From positions 28,555,001 to 28,619,000 of the forward strand of contig NC_084891.1 in NCBI RefSeq assembly GCF_958979055.1: a DNA stretch of 64,000 nt. Direction: 5' to 3'. This DNA is from Alnus glutinosa (taxonomy: Eukaryota > Streptophyta > Magnoliopsida > Fagales > Betulaceae). The notes beneath the pieces are model-generated. The model did no database searches and was not told the origin of the DNA. It worked only from the letters and a program-made list of their open reading frames with translations. Below, in pieces: positions 1 to 10,938 of this stretch. Both the position numbers and the translations under genes were made by a program. Each line of letters starts with the position of its first letter. The first letter of the stretch is position 1.

Positions 1-170
1 CTGAATTACAGAAACATTTTGGCTGACATTGTCCTTGCTAAATTTAAGCTGTTGTGATTATTTACATCACTTTTGCCCAAGAATTCTCGTCATGAACATT
101 CTGCTGGTTTCCATTATATCTTATTCATCAAACATTTCCTCAAAGTAGTCTCCCTTTTTGGTTGGATCAG

Positions 171-1644
171 GTGCCGATAATCTAATTCCAATGGAGCTGG
201 CGTTAAAAATTGCTAGTAAGATAAGAGCAAAGGAGAGATTTGCAGTGTATATTGTCATACCAATGTGGCCCGAGGGTGCCCCCTCATCTGCCTCTGTGCA
301 AGAAATTCTCTTTTGGCAGGTAATGCATGCAATATTTTAACTAATAAATTACAAAGAAGTTAATAACAACTATTAGAAATGATTGTGCAATTTACAAACA
401 TTAAAAGGTTGGTAAAGGAGATGCCAATAAGGAACTTGGGCCGCCTTGTTTTTTATTGGTTAACATACATCATATTTAGTCTTGTTTAATTACAGGATCA
501 TATGCCTGGGTAAGAACATGGTCAAATCATGTCCAGGATGGTATCTCTTCATGATTTCTAGATGTGCTTTCGAAAAGCACTTGTATAATTACCTCTTCTC
601 TTCATGCATATCTAACTTGTCATGTTTGTCCAATATGTTAAATCAAGTGGGTATGTGTTAAGGACCTATGTGAGGCGTAGGAAGCGTGGGCAGGAAGCAA
701 ACGAACACATAGCTAAGGACCTCGCTAGGGTTCAGGGAGATGATATAAGTGGCGGCTGAGGCAAAGAAGACTAAGAATGGAAAAGTCGGTGCTCTTCCAG
801 CAGGACTTTCGGTAGGAAAGAAATCATCTTGTAAGGAAAGTATTTCCTAGGAATAAGGAACACTGATTTCCACTAGAATAGGGTATTGATAAATAAGGGA
901 ATTCCTTTATAGAAAGAATTCCTAGGAATAAGGGATTTGATGTAATTCCACAACTTCTATTCTGCTTTGTAATCTCTATATATAGAGGTCTTGATTCATA
1001 ATAAAGACACGATCAATTTACTGCAGAATTCTCAACTCTTGTAGTTGAATTAGGAGGCAGAGGTACCTCGAATACCTCGTATCCATCCATCACCCTTCAC
1101 CATAGGTAAATCCAGGAGGTTCAATCCTGCTGATTTGCCCACCCATAGACCAGTAACCCGATCACAAAACCAGACACACAACAGTATGGTGGTCACAACT
1201 ATTTATTTATATGGGAGAAAATGTGACTCATTTTACTTGTAAGATTAATTTTAATTGATATGATTAAATGCCATATTTTATAAGTAATCTTGGTCTTTCG
1301 CTTTTCTCAGGGGCAGACAATGCAAATGATGTATGAAATCATAGCACAAGAGTTGAAATCCATGCATCTTGAGAGTTCACATCCCCAAGATTACCTAAAT
1401 TTTTACTGTCTTGGTAATAGGGAAGCACTGCCGAAGGAAGGATCAGGTTCACCTAATCAATCTTCCAAGAACGGAGATGCGGTAATCATACTCTTGAAAG
1501 TTATTTTCCATTGTTTTAATAAAAACCATCAATTTATAACTATAAATATTATTAGAACCTAAATTTTGCGAAGGTGTTCTACTGAACCCACCAACTTATC
1601 CAAAGTGCACTTTTTCTTTGTACACACACAAAGAAAATATTTTT

Positions 1645-1695
<51 letters not shown>

Positions 1696-2613
1696 AGGTA
1701 ATATTTTTCTATACTACGCAAAAAAATTGTGAAATTGAGTTTTCGCATGACCAACTTCCAGGTTTCTGCTTCACAAAAGTTTCAACGGTTCATGGTTTAT
1801 GTACACGCCAAGGGAATGATTGTAGATGACGAGTATGTGATATTAGGGTCTGCCAACATTAATCAACGATCTTTGGCTGGTTCAAGAGACACTGAGATAG
1901 CCATGGGTGCATATCAGCCCCATCACACCTGGGGCAAGAAGAAAGGCCATCCGCGTGGCCAGGTTTGTATATTCTTTCAGTGCTTGGATGTATCTTATTG
2001 TATTTTCTGTTGCAAGAATAGCAAGTTTTGGTGGATGTCCCAGACTTCACCCAAAAAATGTAATGCGTCAGTTTAATTGAGCATTCAACATTTCAATGCA
2101 TACATTTGCTAGTCTAGGGAAAATAAGACTCAGTCTAACTGACCAATATAACATTGGCACAATATAATTGCCAAAAATATTGGGCATAATATAATGGTAT
2201 GCTCATAGTATGAATAGAACTCGCTCTCATAGAAAATGTTTGTCATTGGTTGCCTTTGATTTGGACAAAAAAATAGTTCATGATTGCTAAACTGACCGAA
2301 TTGATCGATACATCTCCAGGTATGTGGGTATAGAATGTCTCTGTGGACAGAACATTTGGGGATGTTAGATGACTGCTTCAAGGAGCCTGAAAATTTCGTT
2401 TGCGTGAATAGTGTGAACAAGGTTGCTGAAGATAACTGGAGGAAGTACACGGCGGAGGAGTTTACACCATTGCAGGGCCACCTCCTTAAATACCCTGTTC
2501 AGGTAGATGCCAATGGAAAGGTAGGCCCCTTGCCTGGACAAGAGACTTTCCCAGATGTTGGCGGTAAGGTGCTCGGATACCGCACCACCCTTCCTGATGC
2601 TCTAACTACATAG
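171..2613 (+). CDS. Phospholipase D, delta-like, C-terminal four exons (5' part outside window)
   Basis: Hydrolyses membrane phospholipids to phosphatidic acid. Exons read as 171-319, 1311-1481, 1762-1962 and 2320-2613; all four junctions are GT-AG and keep frame, giving about 271 residues of the C-terminal half. The second HKD motif is intact: [10 protein letters not shown] followed by GSANINQRS in exon 3. The stretch [20 protein letters not shown] in exon 1 and the C-terminal PDVGGK...LPDALTT tail are typical of C2-type plant PLDs. The segment [15 protein letters not shown] and the DALTT end are closer to delta than to beta or alpha as I remember them. The first HKD motif and C2 domain lie upstream of the window. 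The usual Tyr before GYRMSLW is Cys here (exon 3/4 join). Intron 1 holds a solo LTR and intron 2 a (GA)n run. Subclass delta is an inference; PLD itself is secure. Confidence 0.93.
656..1183 (+). mobile_element. Solo LTR in a phospholipase D intron
   Basis: A 528-bp block begins TGTTAAGG and ends ACACAACA (TGTT...AACA termini). It is flanked by the 5-bp direct repeat GTATG (651-655 and 1184-1188). A TATA-like run sits near 975 and an AATAAA signal near 1000, as expected inside an LTR. No internal region or second LTR is present, so it reads as a solo LTR. Family not determined; age not measurable from one LTR. Confidence 0.75.
1649..1690. repeat. (GA)n microsatellite in PLD intron
   Basis: About 21 GA units in the intron between the second and third exons seen here. 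Confidence 0.95.
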
Positions 2614-3518
2614 GGTTCACCAATTTTCGTGTTCATAATTTAATGTGCTTTGATTTTGACATAAAAGAGGGGTAAAAATGGTTCAAAGAGGTACTTGAGT
2701 GACAGATTACAGGAGCCTTCTCCAACTGAGTTTAGGGGCCTTTAGGCTAGCTTGTAATCAGTTACCAACACTGTACAAGGTATAATGTGTAATCTGGTGT
2801 ACCATTCAATTCGTTATTCTGATATGGTTAATCATTTTTTGGTAATAAAGATTCTTAGATTATTGAATTTTGTTATAGAAATCCAGATGAAGCAATTTTT
2901 CAGAACTTAATCAAGTGGAATTGTGCAAATTTATCTGTATCTTGTTAGAATTTATGCGCAAGTTCTGAGTCTTGCATCTTGAAGTTGAAACCCAGGTGGA
3001 GCCATCCACAATATTTGCTTCAGTCAAATAATCATTTTGGTTAGAATCCAAAGTGACAATCTTTATTATCATTCATACCATATCTACTTCGGTACAGGGC
3101 AAATGGATGGGGATTCCCTACAATTCTCCTGCCCTTATCTTGCAATCCAGAGAGGTTTCTTGCTCGGATAGGTGGGCTTCATCGGGAGGCCTCTAACAAT
3201 TGCATGCCCGATTGATAGCAGAGTGAGGCAATTGTTGGAGATCTCCAATTGTAGGGATCCCGATCCCGGGCAAATATATTATAATTTCATCTACTTGCAT
3301 TCTAAGTTGTCAAATATCAAATCAAACGCAGGCAAATGCTCAAATTAGATAAGCACCACAAATCTACAATTTCAAATCAAAGAAATGAAAAAACAAGGTT
3401 CAAAACACACATTATATTACGTGACTTCCCAACATAGATTATTAAGCTCTACAACCTTCCAAAAAAGTAAAAGAGAGAAATATGAGATGATCCTCACAGA
3501 GTTTTCAAACAAACTAAC
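2614..3518. other. PLD 3' UTR and spacer before plastocyanin (convergent genes)
   Basis: No coding potential seen. The first 250 bases should be the PLD 3' UTR; the last 100 or so the plastocyanin 3' UTR, read on the other strand. A short inverted-repeat element lies at about 3098-3274. Confidence 0.6.
3098..3274. repeat. Possible small MITE with imperfect terminal inverted repeats
   Basis: The left end carries GGGGATTCCCTACAATT and the right end, reverse-complemented, reads CGGGATCCCTACAATT. The arms are roughly 20 bp and about 175 bp apart. No clear target duplication was found, so the class is unknown. Confidence 0.35.
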
Positions 3519-4019
3519 TTAATTAACGGTCACTTTTCCCACCATGCCAGCTCCCTGGTGAGGGGAACAGTAGAACGTGTAGCTTCCTTTTGCAGTCAAG
3601 GTCACCGCGTATGTCTCTCCTGGGGCATTGAGGAGGTCCTCCTCACTCATGGAAATCTTCGTCACGTCTACTCCGCCGGGAACTTCGTCCTCGTCGAACA
3701 CAATGTTGTGGGGGAACCCGGCGTTGTTCTTGAACACTATCTTTTCTCCGGCGCTCACGCTGAAGCTGTTGGGAACGAAAGCCAATGACCCGTCGCTGCC
3801 ACCAAGCAAGACCTCTATGGCCATGGCATTGCTTGCAAGGATTGCGCTTGCGGCAGTGGCCGCAACAGCAACACCCACATCCTTGAGTGAAGCCTTAATG
3901 CTAAGCCTTGGGACTGGAGAGGCTGAAACCTTAGCAGTGGCGCTAACTTTGGCTGCCCCGGCTGCCTTCAGGCCGGTGAATGATGGGATGGCAACAGCTG
4001 CAGAGGTGACAGTAGCCAT
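3519..4019 (-). CDS. PETE: Plastocyanin, chloroplast precursor
   Basis: Blue copper protein of the thylakoid lumen that carries electrons from cytochrome f to photosystem I. One uninterrupted frame of 166 residues, the normal length. The first 67 residues form a two-part targeting sequence: a Ser/Ala/Lys-rich stromal part, then a hydrophobic lumen signal ending in ASNAMA just before the mature start [10 protein letters not shown]. Mature protein is 99 residues. All four copper ligands are visible: His in GFPHNIVF, then Cys, His and Met in [13 protein letters not shown]. The acidic patch DEDE and EED is present. A TATA box lies 100 bases upstream and the leader carries a (CT)n run. The gene converges on PLD. 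Identification is secure. Confidence 0.98.
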   Translation of the reverse strand: MATVTSAAVAIPSFTGLKAAGAAKVSATAKVSASPVPRLSIKASLKDVGVAVAATAASAILASNAMAIEVLLGGSDGSLAFVPNSFSVSAGEKIVFKNNAGFPHNIVFDEDEVPGGVDVTKISMSEEDLLNAPGETYAVTLTAKGSYTFYCSPHQGAGMVGKVTVN

Positions 4020-4034
4020 GGATAAGAATTGTTA

Positions 4035-4058
4035 TCTCTCTCTCTCTCTCTCTCTTTC
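4035..4058. repeat. (CT)n run in plastocyanin 5' leader
   Basis: Read on the gene's strand it is a GA-rich leader repeat some 15-40 bases before the start codon. Confidence 0.9.
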
Positions 4059-4118
4059 TGGTCTTGTTTTTGTTGCGAGTTGGAAAGGATCAACAGAAGA
4101 AGAGAGGAGGGCTGGTTT

Positions 4119-4125
4119 CTTTATA
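4119..4125 (-). promoter_or_regulatory. TATA box of plastocyanin
   Basis: TATAAAG on the minus strand, about 100 bases before the ATG. A GATAA (I-box-like) motif and CCAAT motifs occur within a further 150 bases, common in light-regulated photosynthesis promoters; their use here is inferred. Confidence 0.7.
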
Positions 4126-4139
4126 GGGTGATGAGTCGA

Positions 4140-6477
4140 GAGGAAGTGAGGTTTTGAGTCTGTGTGGTGTGAATTTGTGGAGGAATATGTGATGAGATAA
4201 TGTATGGGTGGAGGAAAGCGTTATCCACCGAGGATTGTCGTTATTGGCTGGCTTGGATGCTATCCAATGACGCGGCTTAGATTTTCTGATGTGAGGTGGA
4301 AAATGAACAACCATTATTTACGTCTCTTTGACCTTGTGATCCTGGGGAAGACTTTACATTTGTATAATTGTGTCTACTTGGGAACACCTTTGACACGGAT
4401 ATTTCCCTCAATGTGAGGTGATAAATCAGCCATGGTTATTGTTTTTCTTCTTTCACCTCACAAAATTTTCGGCCTAAGGCCTACTTCTAAACAAACCATT
4501 TCGATAAGAAAAATGTTTAAAGTATTACAATTTTTATTACATTTCTTTATAAACTTACAAAAATAAGTGTTGCACTAACTACTGTAGCAATTTACATTTT
4601 AATAACTAACGTGGAAAGTGCCACATAAATTATCATGTCAGCTTGTAAACGTGGCGAGTACCAAATGCCATCTAACCTATCACGTAACAATTCATATTTT
4701 AGTAGCCATACCAATTTATAAGGACTTGAAATAAAAGCTGTGGTACCCGTGACAGAATTCCTTCTCTAATCCAACAATTTTTTTTTTTTTTTTTGGCCGC
4801 TAAACCGAATCTTCGCCAACCAATTTTCATGAAAGAAACAAATAAATTACGATGTGTTCAAGCTAGCTATTGGCTAATGCAGCTGTGTCAATAAATAATC
4901 GCAAACCCCGTCTAAGAAGAGTTGTACCATAATTTGAATGATAGAAAAGTCTAAATTTTGTTACACTGCTTTGAAAATATGTGTAGCAAATGTTTCTGCC
5001 CCCATCTAGATGCAGCATTCCCATTCAGATTTTTTGGCTAATATGTGCATTCCCGCCGCAGATTTTTTTGGCTAAAAAGAATCTATTTACAAGACAAAAC
5101 TGGTGTTATCGCTGCATCTTCTGTCGCTAACAACGCCTATCAAGAGCAGATGACCACAAAAGCAAACGATCCCAAAACCAAATAATATGGGAATATAATG
5201 CCCTCTCTTCTACAGGAATGCGAATTTTACCTGTAAATCTCACCCTCATGTGCAAACACTATTGAGAGATATTCTCAATTGCTAGTAACATTCTTTGAAA
5301 GCTCTAATTATATGCAAATTACCATTGTAGCAATTGCTGCAAAATAAGGATGTGTACAAAATTGCAATCCCCCCCAATTGATTCAATTTTCAATTAGTTG
5401 AACAATATACAAGATGAAGCCACAAAAAATCTACTTCCAGTTCTTCCAAGATGCCTAATAAGTACTAATCCACATCTACCATGCGCCCCTATTCATTTTT
5501 CTAAACATCCATCATGAAACAGATTAATCACTCTCCTAGTTTGTCACTCAACCAAGCTACAACAAGCAATCCTCGGATCCCATATTGCTGCAAATAGCTA
5601 TGAAAAAAACTTTCACAAAGGACCTTACTTTTCCTCAATCAAGAAAATTTCTCTTCTTGTACTCTCCAATCAAAATTAAGCAGAATGGACAATACAGGAT
5701 CAATCAGAACAGCATCTCAAGTCTTTTTCTCCAGTCAAACATGCAGGACATCAACTATAACTGATCAATCTATAGCTTTCCACCCTATAATATATGAATT
5801 TGCAGAAAATTGATAGATTAACTACAAGCTGCACATACAGATAGCCAGACCAAATATGCTTCCAAAGAAACAACCATTGTATGAATATCCAGTCAGACTA
5901 GCGTAACACCCCTTTTTTAGTTGGATAGTTTCACACTTGAAGAATGCTTCCCAAGAAGGAATATGTCCCAAAGCACTTACCATTCTTAGACTTATATGGT
6001 GTCATTCTTCAAATTAAATTCCTAATTTGTAGGTTGTATTGTTTATTAAATGGTTATTTAAATTCCACACCCAGCCTATGCCCAACAAACGCAAAACCAC
6101 CACTCTAATTACAAGTAAATGAACTGCAGCTTCAAGATTAGACAAAAAAAAAACCAAAAAAATAGCATATTTTCAAACAAATTTATGTCTGCATATCAAA
6201 ATTCAAAATCTCCAAAGCTATCTAGAGATAACCCTGTTTCCAGCGGCTTCAAAAACTACATATTGGAGTGAATAATTAACATTAAGAGTAATTATGCAAA
6301 TTAACAAACATTGTTTACATGCTTTACATTCTATCAATTTCAATTGATGAATCCAACGTGCACTTACTAATTACAGTTATCAATAGGAAAACTAAACATT
6401 TACAAATGTGGCAGAAAGAAAGTTGCCAAGAACAAGGAAAGGAATGTACACCACTCCGTAGGATCATTATCACCTCA
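4140..6477. other. Long gene-free stretch (plastocyanin promoter and spacer)
   Basis: About 2.3 kb between the plastocyanin promoter and the 3' end of the DNL zinc-finger gene. It is AT-rich with poly-A/T runs. I see no protein-like frame, tRNA, or clear terminal-repeat transposon here. Confidence 0.5.
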
Positions 6478-7176
6478 TTATATCTGGAAGACATCATTTC
6501 TATCATCTTCATCATCTATATCAAGGTACTTGAAGCCAACATCATCCCATTTCGGATCTCGATAATTGAAGCTTGGGTTCACATAACACTTCATCTCGTG
6601 AAACAGGTTCAAATTATCCACCAGCTTATGAAATACATTACACCCACAACACTGCCAACAAGTTTTAAATTTATTTCAATCAAACAACTAATAATTTAAA
6701 CCAAAAAAAAAAAGGTAAGGTAAAGAAAAATAGCCATTCAACTGAGCCCAATTCAACCTTGAAGAGATATCAAAACTAACTGTTATATGTACGAAAAGCT
6801 TTTTTTTTCTTTTTCTCGACTTTCTCAGCAACCAAACAGGTTTAGAAAGAGAATTGAATTACCTGCACAAACACAGTGCCGTCAGTGTAGGCATGGGGAT
6901 TGATAGCGCGAGTGGTTCTCTGGCCACAAATGTTGCAGGTGAAGGCGACGCGCATACGCCTACGTGGCGACTTGGTGAAGAGGGACCACGGGAAGGTCGA
7001 GATCTTCTCCGTACTCGATCCGTCCTCCGCTCCGGCGGGAACCGACGGACCCTCCATACCCGACCCGGTCGTCCAACCCCCAACGGACGCCGCGCTCAAA
7101 ACCAATCCCATCGCCTCATCCTATTATTCATTTCCCAAAAACAAAACCCTTATTTACCAATCCCCCACCATCAATG

Positions 7177-7210
<34 letters not shown>

Positions 7211-7519
7211 ACGATGGATATAAAGCAATTACCTTGGACATAGTGCGATTGTTGAAGAGGGGCACTATGCTGCTGGAGTCTTTGGGTTCGGATTGGAGAT
7301 CGGAATCGTTAGCTTCCTCTGGATCCAAACAAACCGTTTCGGTCAGAAAATTGAGAGAAGAATAAATTAGATGTACTATGAGAAAGGGTTTAGGAAGAGC
7401 TTACTCTTGGAAGACATGGGGAAGCGGACGAGTCTTGGAGCGTCGGATCTCCTTGGGGAGAAGATCGACGGTGGAGAGGAGGAGGAGAGGATGGTCGCAG
7501 AGGCGCCTAGGGTTTCCAT
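6478..7519 (-). CDS. DNL/Zim17-type zinc-ribbon protein (HSP70-escort, ZR3-like), plastid or mitochondrial
   Basis: Family members bind organellar HSP70 and keep it soluble. I read four exons: 7405-7519, 7233-7318, 6863-7120 and 6478-6651, all with GT-AG junctions and matching phases, giving 210 residues. The N-terminus (METLGASATILSSSSPPSIF) is Ser-rich without acidic clusters, like a transit peptide. The zinc ribbon spans the last junction: CNICGQRTTRAINPHAYTDG, then CCGCNVFHKLVDNLNLFHE with the family's DNL signature, giving two CxxC pairs. The C-terminal tail is acidic (DIDDEDD). The motif spelling resembles Arabidopsis ZR3 (chloroplast) as remembered. A T/A homopolymer pair occupies intron 2. 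Start chosen because it is the first ATG in frame with the presequence. Confidence 0.9.
7178..7211. repeat. Poly-T/poly-A tract in intron 2 of the DNL zinc-ribbon gene
   Basis: About 14 T followed by 20 or so A, a self-complementary low-complexity run inside the intron. Confidence 0.9.
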
Positions 7520-8721
7520 GGCGATCACGGCAGACTCGGCCGAGTATTGACAGCTTTGTGAGGTTCGGGGATTTTTTTACGAAGGGGTGCTAAGAGCTGT
7601 TGATCATTCACATCCGGTAAAACCAACGACTTTTCTAGGTTTTGTTAAATTACACACTTATCCGGACGTGATATTTGTATCAACTTCTAATTAAAGCCAT
7701 CATATTACTGATATTAGCCATTTTTCACCTCCACCATTTTCAGAAAATGCAAAATAAATTTTTTTTTGTAGCAATTCTCCACCTGATCATTTCAACATTT
7801 CCAGCGCTTTCGAACAACCCGGTGAGCTGAATTTAGAGACTACAATCCGAATCAGGATAAGTGAGAGTATAGATATAAAATAAGGGTATTAATTTCCTAT
7901 AAAATGGCAACATTTTTAGAGATTAGGTTGAAAAAAATTTTCTAATCTAAGATATGATATGTTACTATTTCATGACACACAATTTTTTTATTATTATTTA
8001 TTAAACAAAAAATTACAAAATTATGTAAATGAGTTGGGGTCTGGTTTTGTGTTTTTTATTTTTTATTTTTTTTAAAAAAATCAATAATTATGCCTTTGAG
8101 CGGCAAAATATCATTTCTCAAACACGCCATTATAAATCAATCCTTAAATTTTTAATTTTGCAATTTTTAATTGAGTCATTTATATATTTTTCGTCCAATT
8201 TAATAATGTCGATCACCATCATTTATGTTAGCATTTTTTGCCGCATTAAATAAAAATAATAATTTTTTATTTTATTAAAAATAAATACTTAAAAGAAAAA
8301 AAAAATCAACTCTTTTTTTTTTTTTTTTAAAAAAAAAAAAGCCCAAAAGTGGAGAGGGAGCACTTGCATCGTTCGGGGGTGCATGGTTGGAGCGGCCACC
8401 CCCAACAGTGGTGGGGTGGCAGTACCCCAGGCAATCACATATATTTTTTAAAATATATATATATATATATATTTTAATTATAATTATAAGTTATATGAAA
8501 TTATTATTTTAATTTGACGTCTCAAAAATGTTAGACATGGCATTGATGGGTGTTACTTAAATTAGATGGGAAACATACATAATAATCCATTTGAAAATAA
8601 CAAGACAAATTGAGTTAATTTTAAGATTTAAAAATCGAGAGAATGTAGTAACCTATTCATCACGTCGTTATATATATATATATTTAGATGCAATAAAACT
8701 AAATATCAACTATTAAATGAT
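7520..8721. other. AT-rich spacer with transposon-like debris
   Basis: No gene seen. A short GC-richer block near 8340-8430 with gtggggtggc-type wording resembles the interiors of MITEs found elsewhere in this window (44340-44395, 58740-58800). It is bounded by poly-T/A and (AT)n runs, and I could not define ends. Confidence 0.45.
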
Positions 8722-8730
8722 TCTTCTTAA

Positions 8731-9716
8731 GAGAGCCCCTTCTATCAGGTTATGGCAAAAACCAAGGGTTTTTTGCCCACCAATAATATATTGACACATC
8801 ATCTCAAAACAAAAAAACTCAAAAAACTAAAGTGTTGTTGAAACACCAAATCTGGACCACGCTGAGAACGCCCCTGCCCAAACCCGCACCACCACAGCCA
8901 GGCCGGACACCGCCGGCACCGCCTAGGCCGAACGCTGCCGGCACCGCCCAGGCCAGACCACGCCGCCAACGCCCGTACTGGACCACGCTGCCACCGCCCG
9001 GGTCGGAACACGCCGCCACAGCCAGGCCAACCCCAACTCCTCCGACGTGGGTCTGGACGCTTTCGGCAACGCCCAAGTCGGAAAACGCCACCAACGCCCG
9101 TGCCGGACCACACCGTCCAGGTCGGAAACCGCCACTGTCCGGGTCGGAAGATGCCGTCACAGCCAGGCCAAACCCGACGGTGAGTGACGCCCGACAGAAG
9201 GGGTGGCCCGAAGGCCACCCCCAGGTTCGGGCCAACCCCAGACCTCGGGGGTGGCCGCGCGGCCGCCCCATGGACCGTGGGGAGCCGCGCGGCCACCCCC
9301 CAGTGGCCAGGGGTGGCAGCGCAGAGCCTGGGGTGGCCATCGGGCCAGCCCTAGATGGATCTAGGGTTGGCCCGAAGGCCACCCCCAGACCCCGGGGATG
9401 GCCGCGCGACCGTCCCATGGACCAGGGGTAGCCGCGCGGCCACCCCCAGAGCCCGTGGGAGGCCGCGCGGCCACTCCCGGCCTCTGTGGAGTGGCCGCGC
9501 GGCCCGCTGGCGGCGGCTTTCCGGCCTGGGGCTGCGGATCTGGGGCGGTGATGGTGCTCTTCCGGTTGGGCAGCGGCATTTCTTCCGGTTGGGCAGCAGC
9601 ATTTCATTTTCTTGGGCAGCAGCATTTCATTTTTTGAGTTTTAGCTGACTTGTCGATTTCTTATTAGTTGGCAAAATACCCTTCCTTTCTGCCACGACCT
9701 AACAGAAGTTATTCCC
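8731..9716. mobile_element. Non-autonomous Mutator-like element (MULE) with GC-rich interior
   Basis: Flanked by a perfect 9-bp direct repeat TCTTCTTAA (8722-8730 and 9717-9725), the hallmark of Mutator transposition. The two ends are imperfect inverted repeats that can be followed for about 110 bases (left CTTCTATCAGGTTATGGC; right, reverse-complemented, CTTCTGTTAGGTCGTGGC; then CAAAA-rich and ACTCAAAAAA blocks). The interior, about 8839-9600, is strikingly GC-rich and made of recurring modules such as gcgcggccaccccc. Long frames run on both strands as a result, but the predicted proteins are low-complexity Pro/Arg/Gly/Ala and match no family I know. No transposase. It may be a Pack-MULE-type cargo or an expanded internal repeat. 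Confidence 0.85.
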
Positions 9717-9819
9717 TCTTCTTAATTTGTTAAATTAAAAATAAATAAAATATTACAAATAGTTTCGTACTCTTCTCATTTAAGATAACCAATTATTTCA
9801 TTTGTTACTATAGACGAAA

Positions 9820-10321
9820 GAAAAATGTCAGGTGTACTTAAATTTTTACCAATTGAGTTTTACTAATTGATGTGAAACTTCATAAGTGACTCCACATCAG
9901 TTTAATAGTAAAATAAGTTAAAAAATATTTTAATACATAAAGACAAAAATGCCCATTCCATCTATCAGTGAATATACCACGCCTGAAACACAGCATACCA
10001 CCGGAAATTTCGGACCACTCACCTCAACGACCTAATCCCCGGCCAAATAGGCCGGAATCCGGCCAGTCTGGTCAGGAAGGGCCAGATCTCGGCCATCCCC
10101 GCTAGCCGGCCAGGATCCGGCCATTCTGTCCGGGGAACAGCCGAGATCCGACTGTTTTGGTTAGAGAACGGGGTCGCCGGCGAGAACTGGATCCGGCGAT
10201 GGGAAGAGGATCTGGCCCATTTTTCTCAGGACTGATGAAGGGTATTTTTGTATTTGTATAACATGTCACGCCAATTAGTAAAACTCTCTTTGTAAAAGTT
10301 TAAGTACCCCTAACATTTCTC
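9820..10321. mobile_element. Small MULE-type MITE
   Basis: A 502-bp element with a perfect 9-bp target duplication TAGACGAAA (9811-9819 and 10322-10330). Ends GAAAAATGTCAGGTGTACTT and, reverse-complemented, GAGAAATGTTAGGGGTACTT; the inverted repeats extend about 60 bases with TTTTACTAATTG in both. The middle is GC-rich (repeated gatccggcc and ccggcca words). No coding capacity. Confidence 0.88.
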
Positions 10322-10650
10322 TAGACGAAATGATTTTATTTAGAGAAATGTTAGGGGTACAAAAACTTTTACAAAAAGAACTTTACAAATTGACATGGAG
10401 CCTCTCATCATGTTAGTATTAAAATAAGTAAAACAATTTTTTTGTACATAGACAAAAATACCCTTTTCATCTCCTGTTGAACTCACTTCCTCGAAAAACC
10501 ATCACACCGCCGGAAACTCAACACGCTGGCCACCACGACTCCGATTCCGACCCCGACTACCGAAAACCCAACACCCCGACCCATCGGAAACCCAGCACCC
10601 CAGATAATCTCAAATTGGACCACGACCCCAACCACGCTTCTGGTCGGGGA

Positions 10651-10925
10651 TGTAAACGATATCTCTGCCAGCTCATCTAATACACGTGCAGAGTCATCAT
10701 GTCCAGATTCATTATCACGTCCAGCTTCAGTTGAAGACTCATTCAAATAATCTCTAACTAATGGATAACATCTAGAGATAGGATTCTGTATTTTTGAATT
10801 TGAATTTAGATAGATTAGAATTCTGTTTTTGTAATTTAAACTTTAGATAGGATTACATGTAATCTAGTCCTCTATTTATACCCTTCTATACATCAATGAA
10901 AATAATTTAAGTTCAAAATCTTTTA
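10651..10925 (+). repeat. Left LTR of the copia element
   Basis: 275 bp, begins TGTAAACGATATC and ends AAAATCTTTTA (TG...TA rather than TG...CA). The boundary is fixed on one side by the GGGGA target duplication and on the other by the primer-binding site. Confidence 0.93.
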
Positions 10926-10938
10926 TGGTATCAGAGCC
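10926..10938 (+). other. Primer-binding site of the copia element
   Basis: TGGTATCAGAGCC directly follows the left LTR; this is the common plant copia primer site complementary to initiator methionine tRNA. Confidence 0.9.

Noticed and set aside
3628-4131. 167-codon plus-strand frame
   Set aside because: Antisense shadow of plastocyanin, caused by its GC-rich codons.
6319-6699. 126-codon plus-strand frame
   Set aside because: Antisense to the last exon of the DNL zinc-ribbon gene.
8819-9625. Long minus-strand frame (268 codons) and overlapping plus-strand frames
   Set aside because: They lie inside a bounded MULE and arise from GC-rich repeats; residues are low-complexity and match no family.
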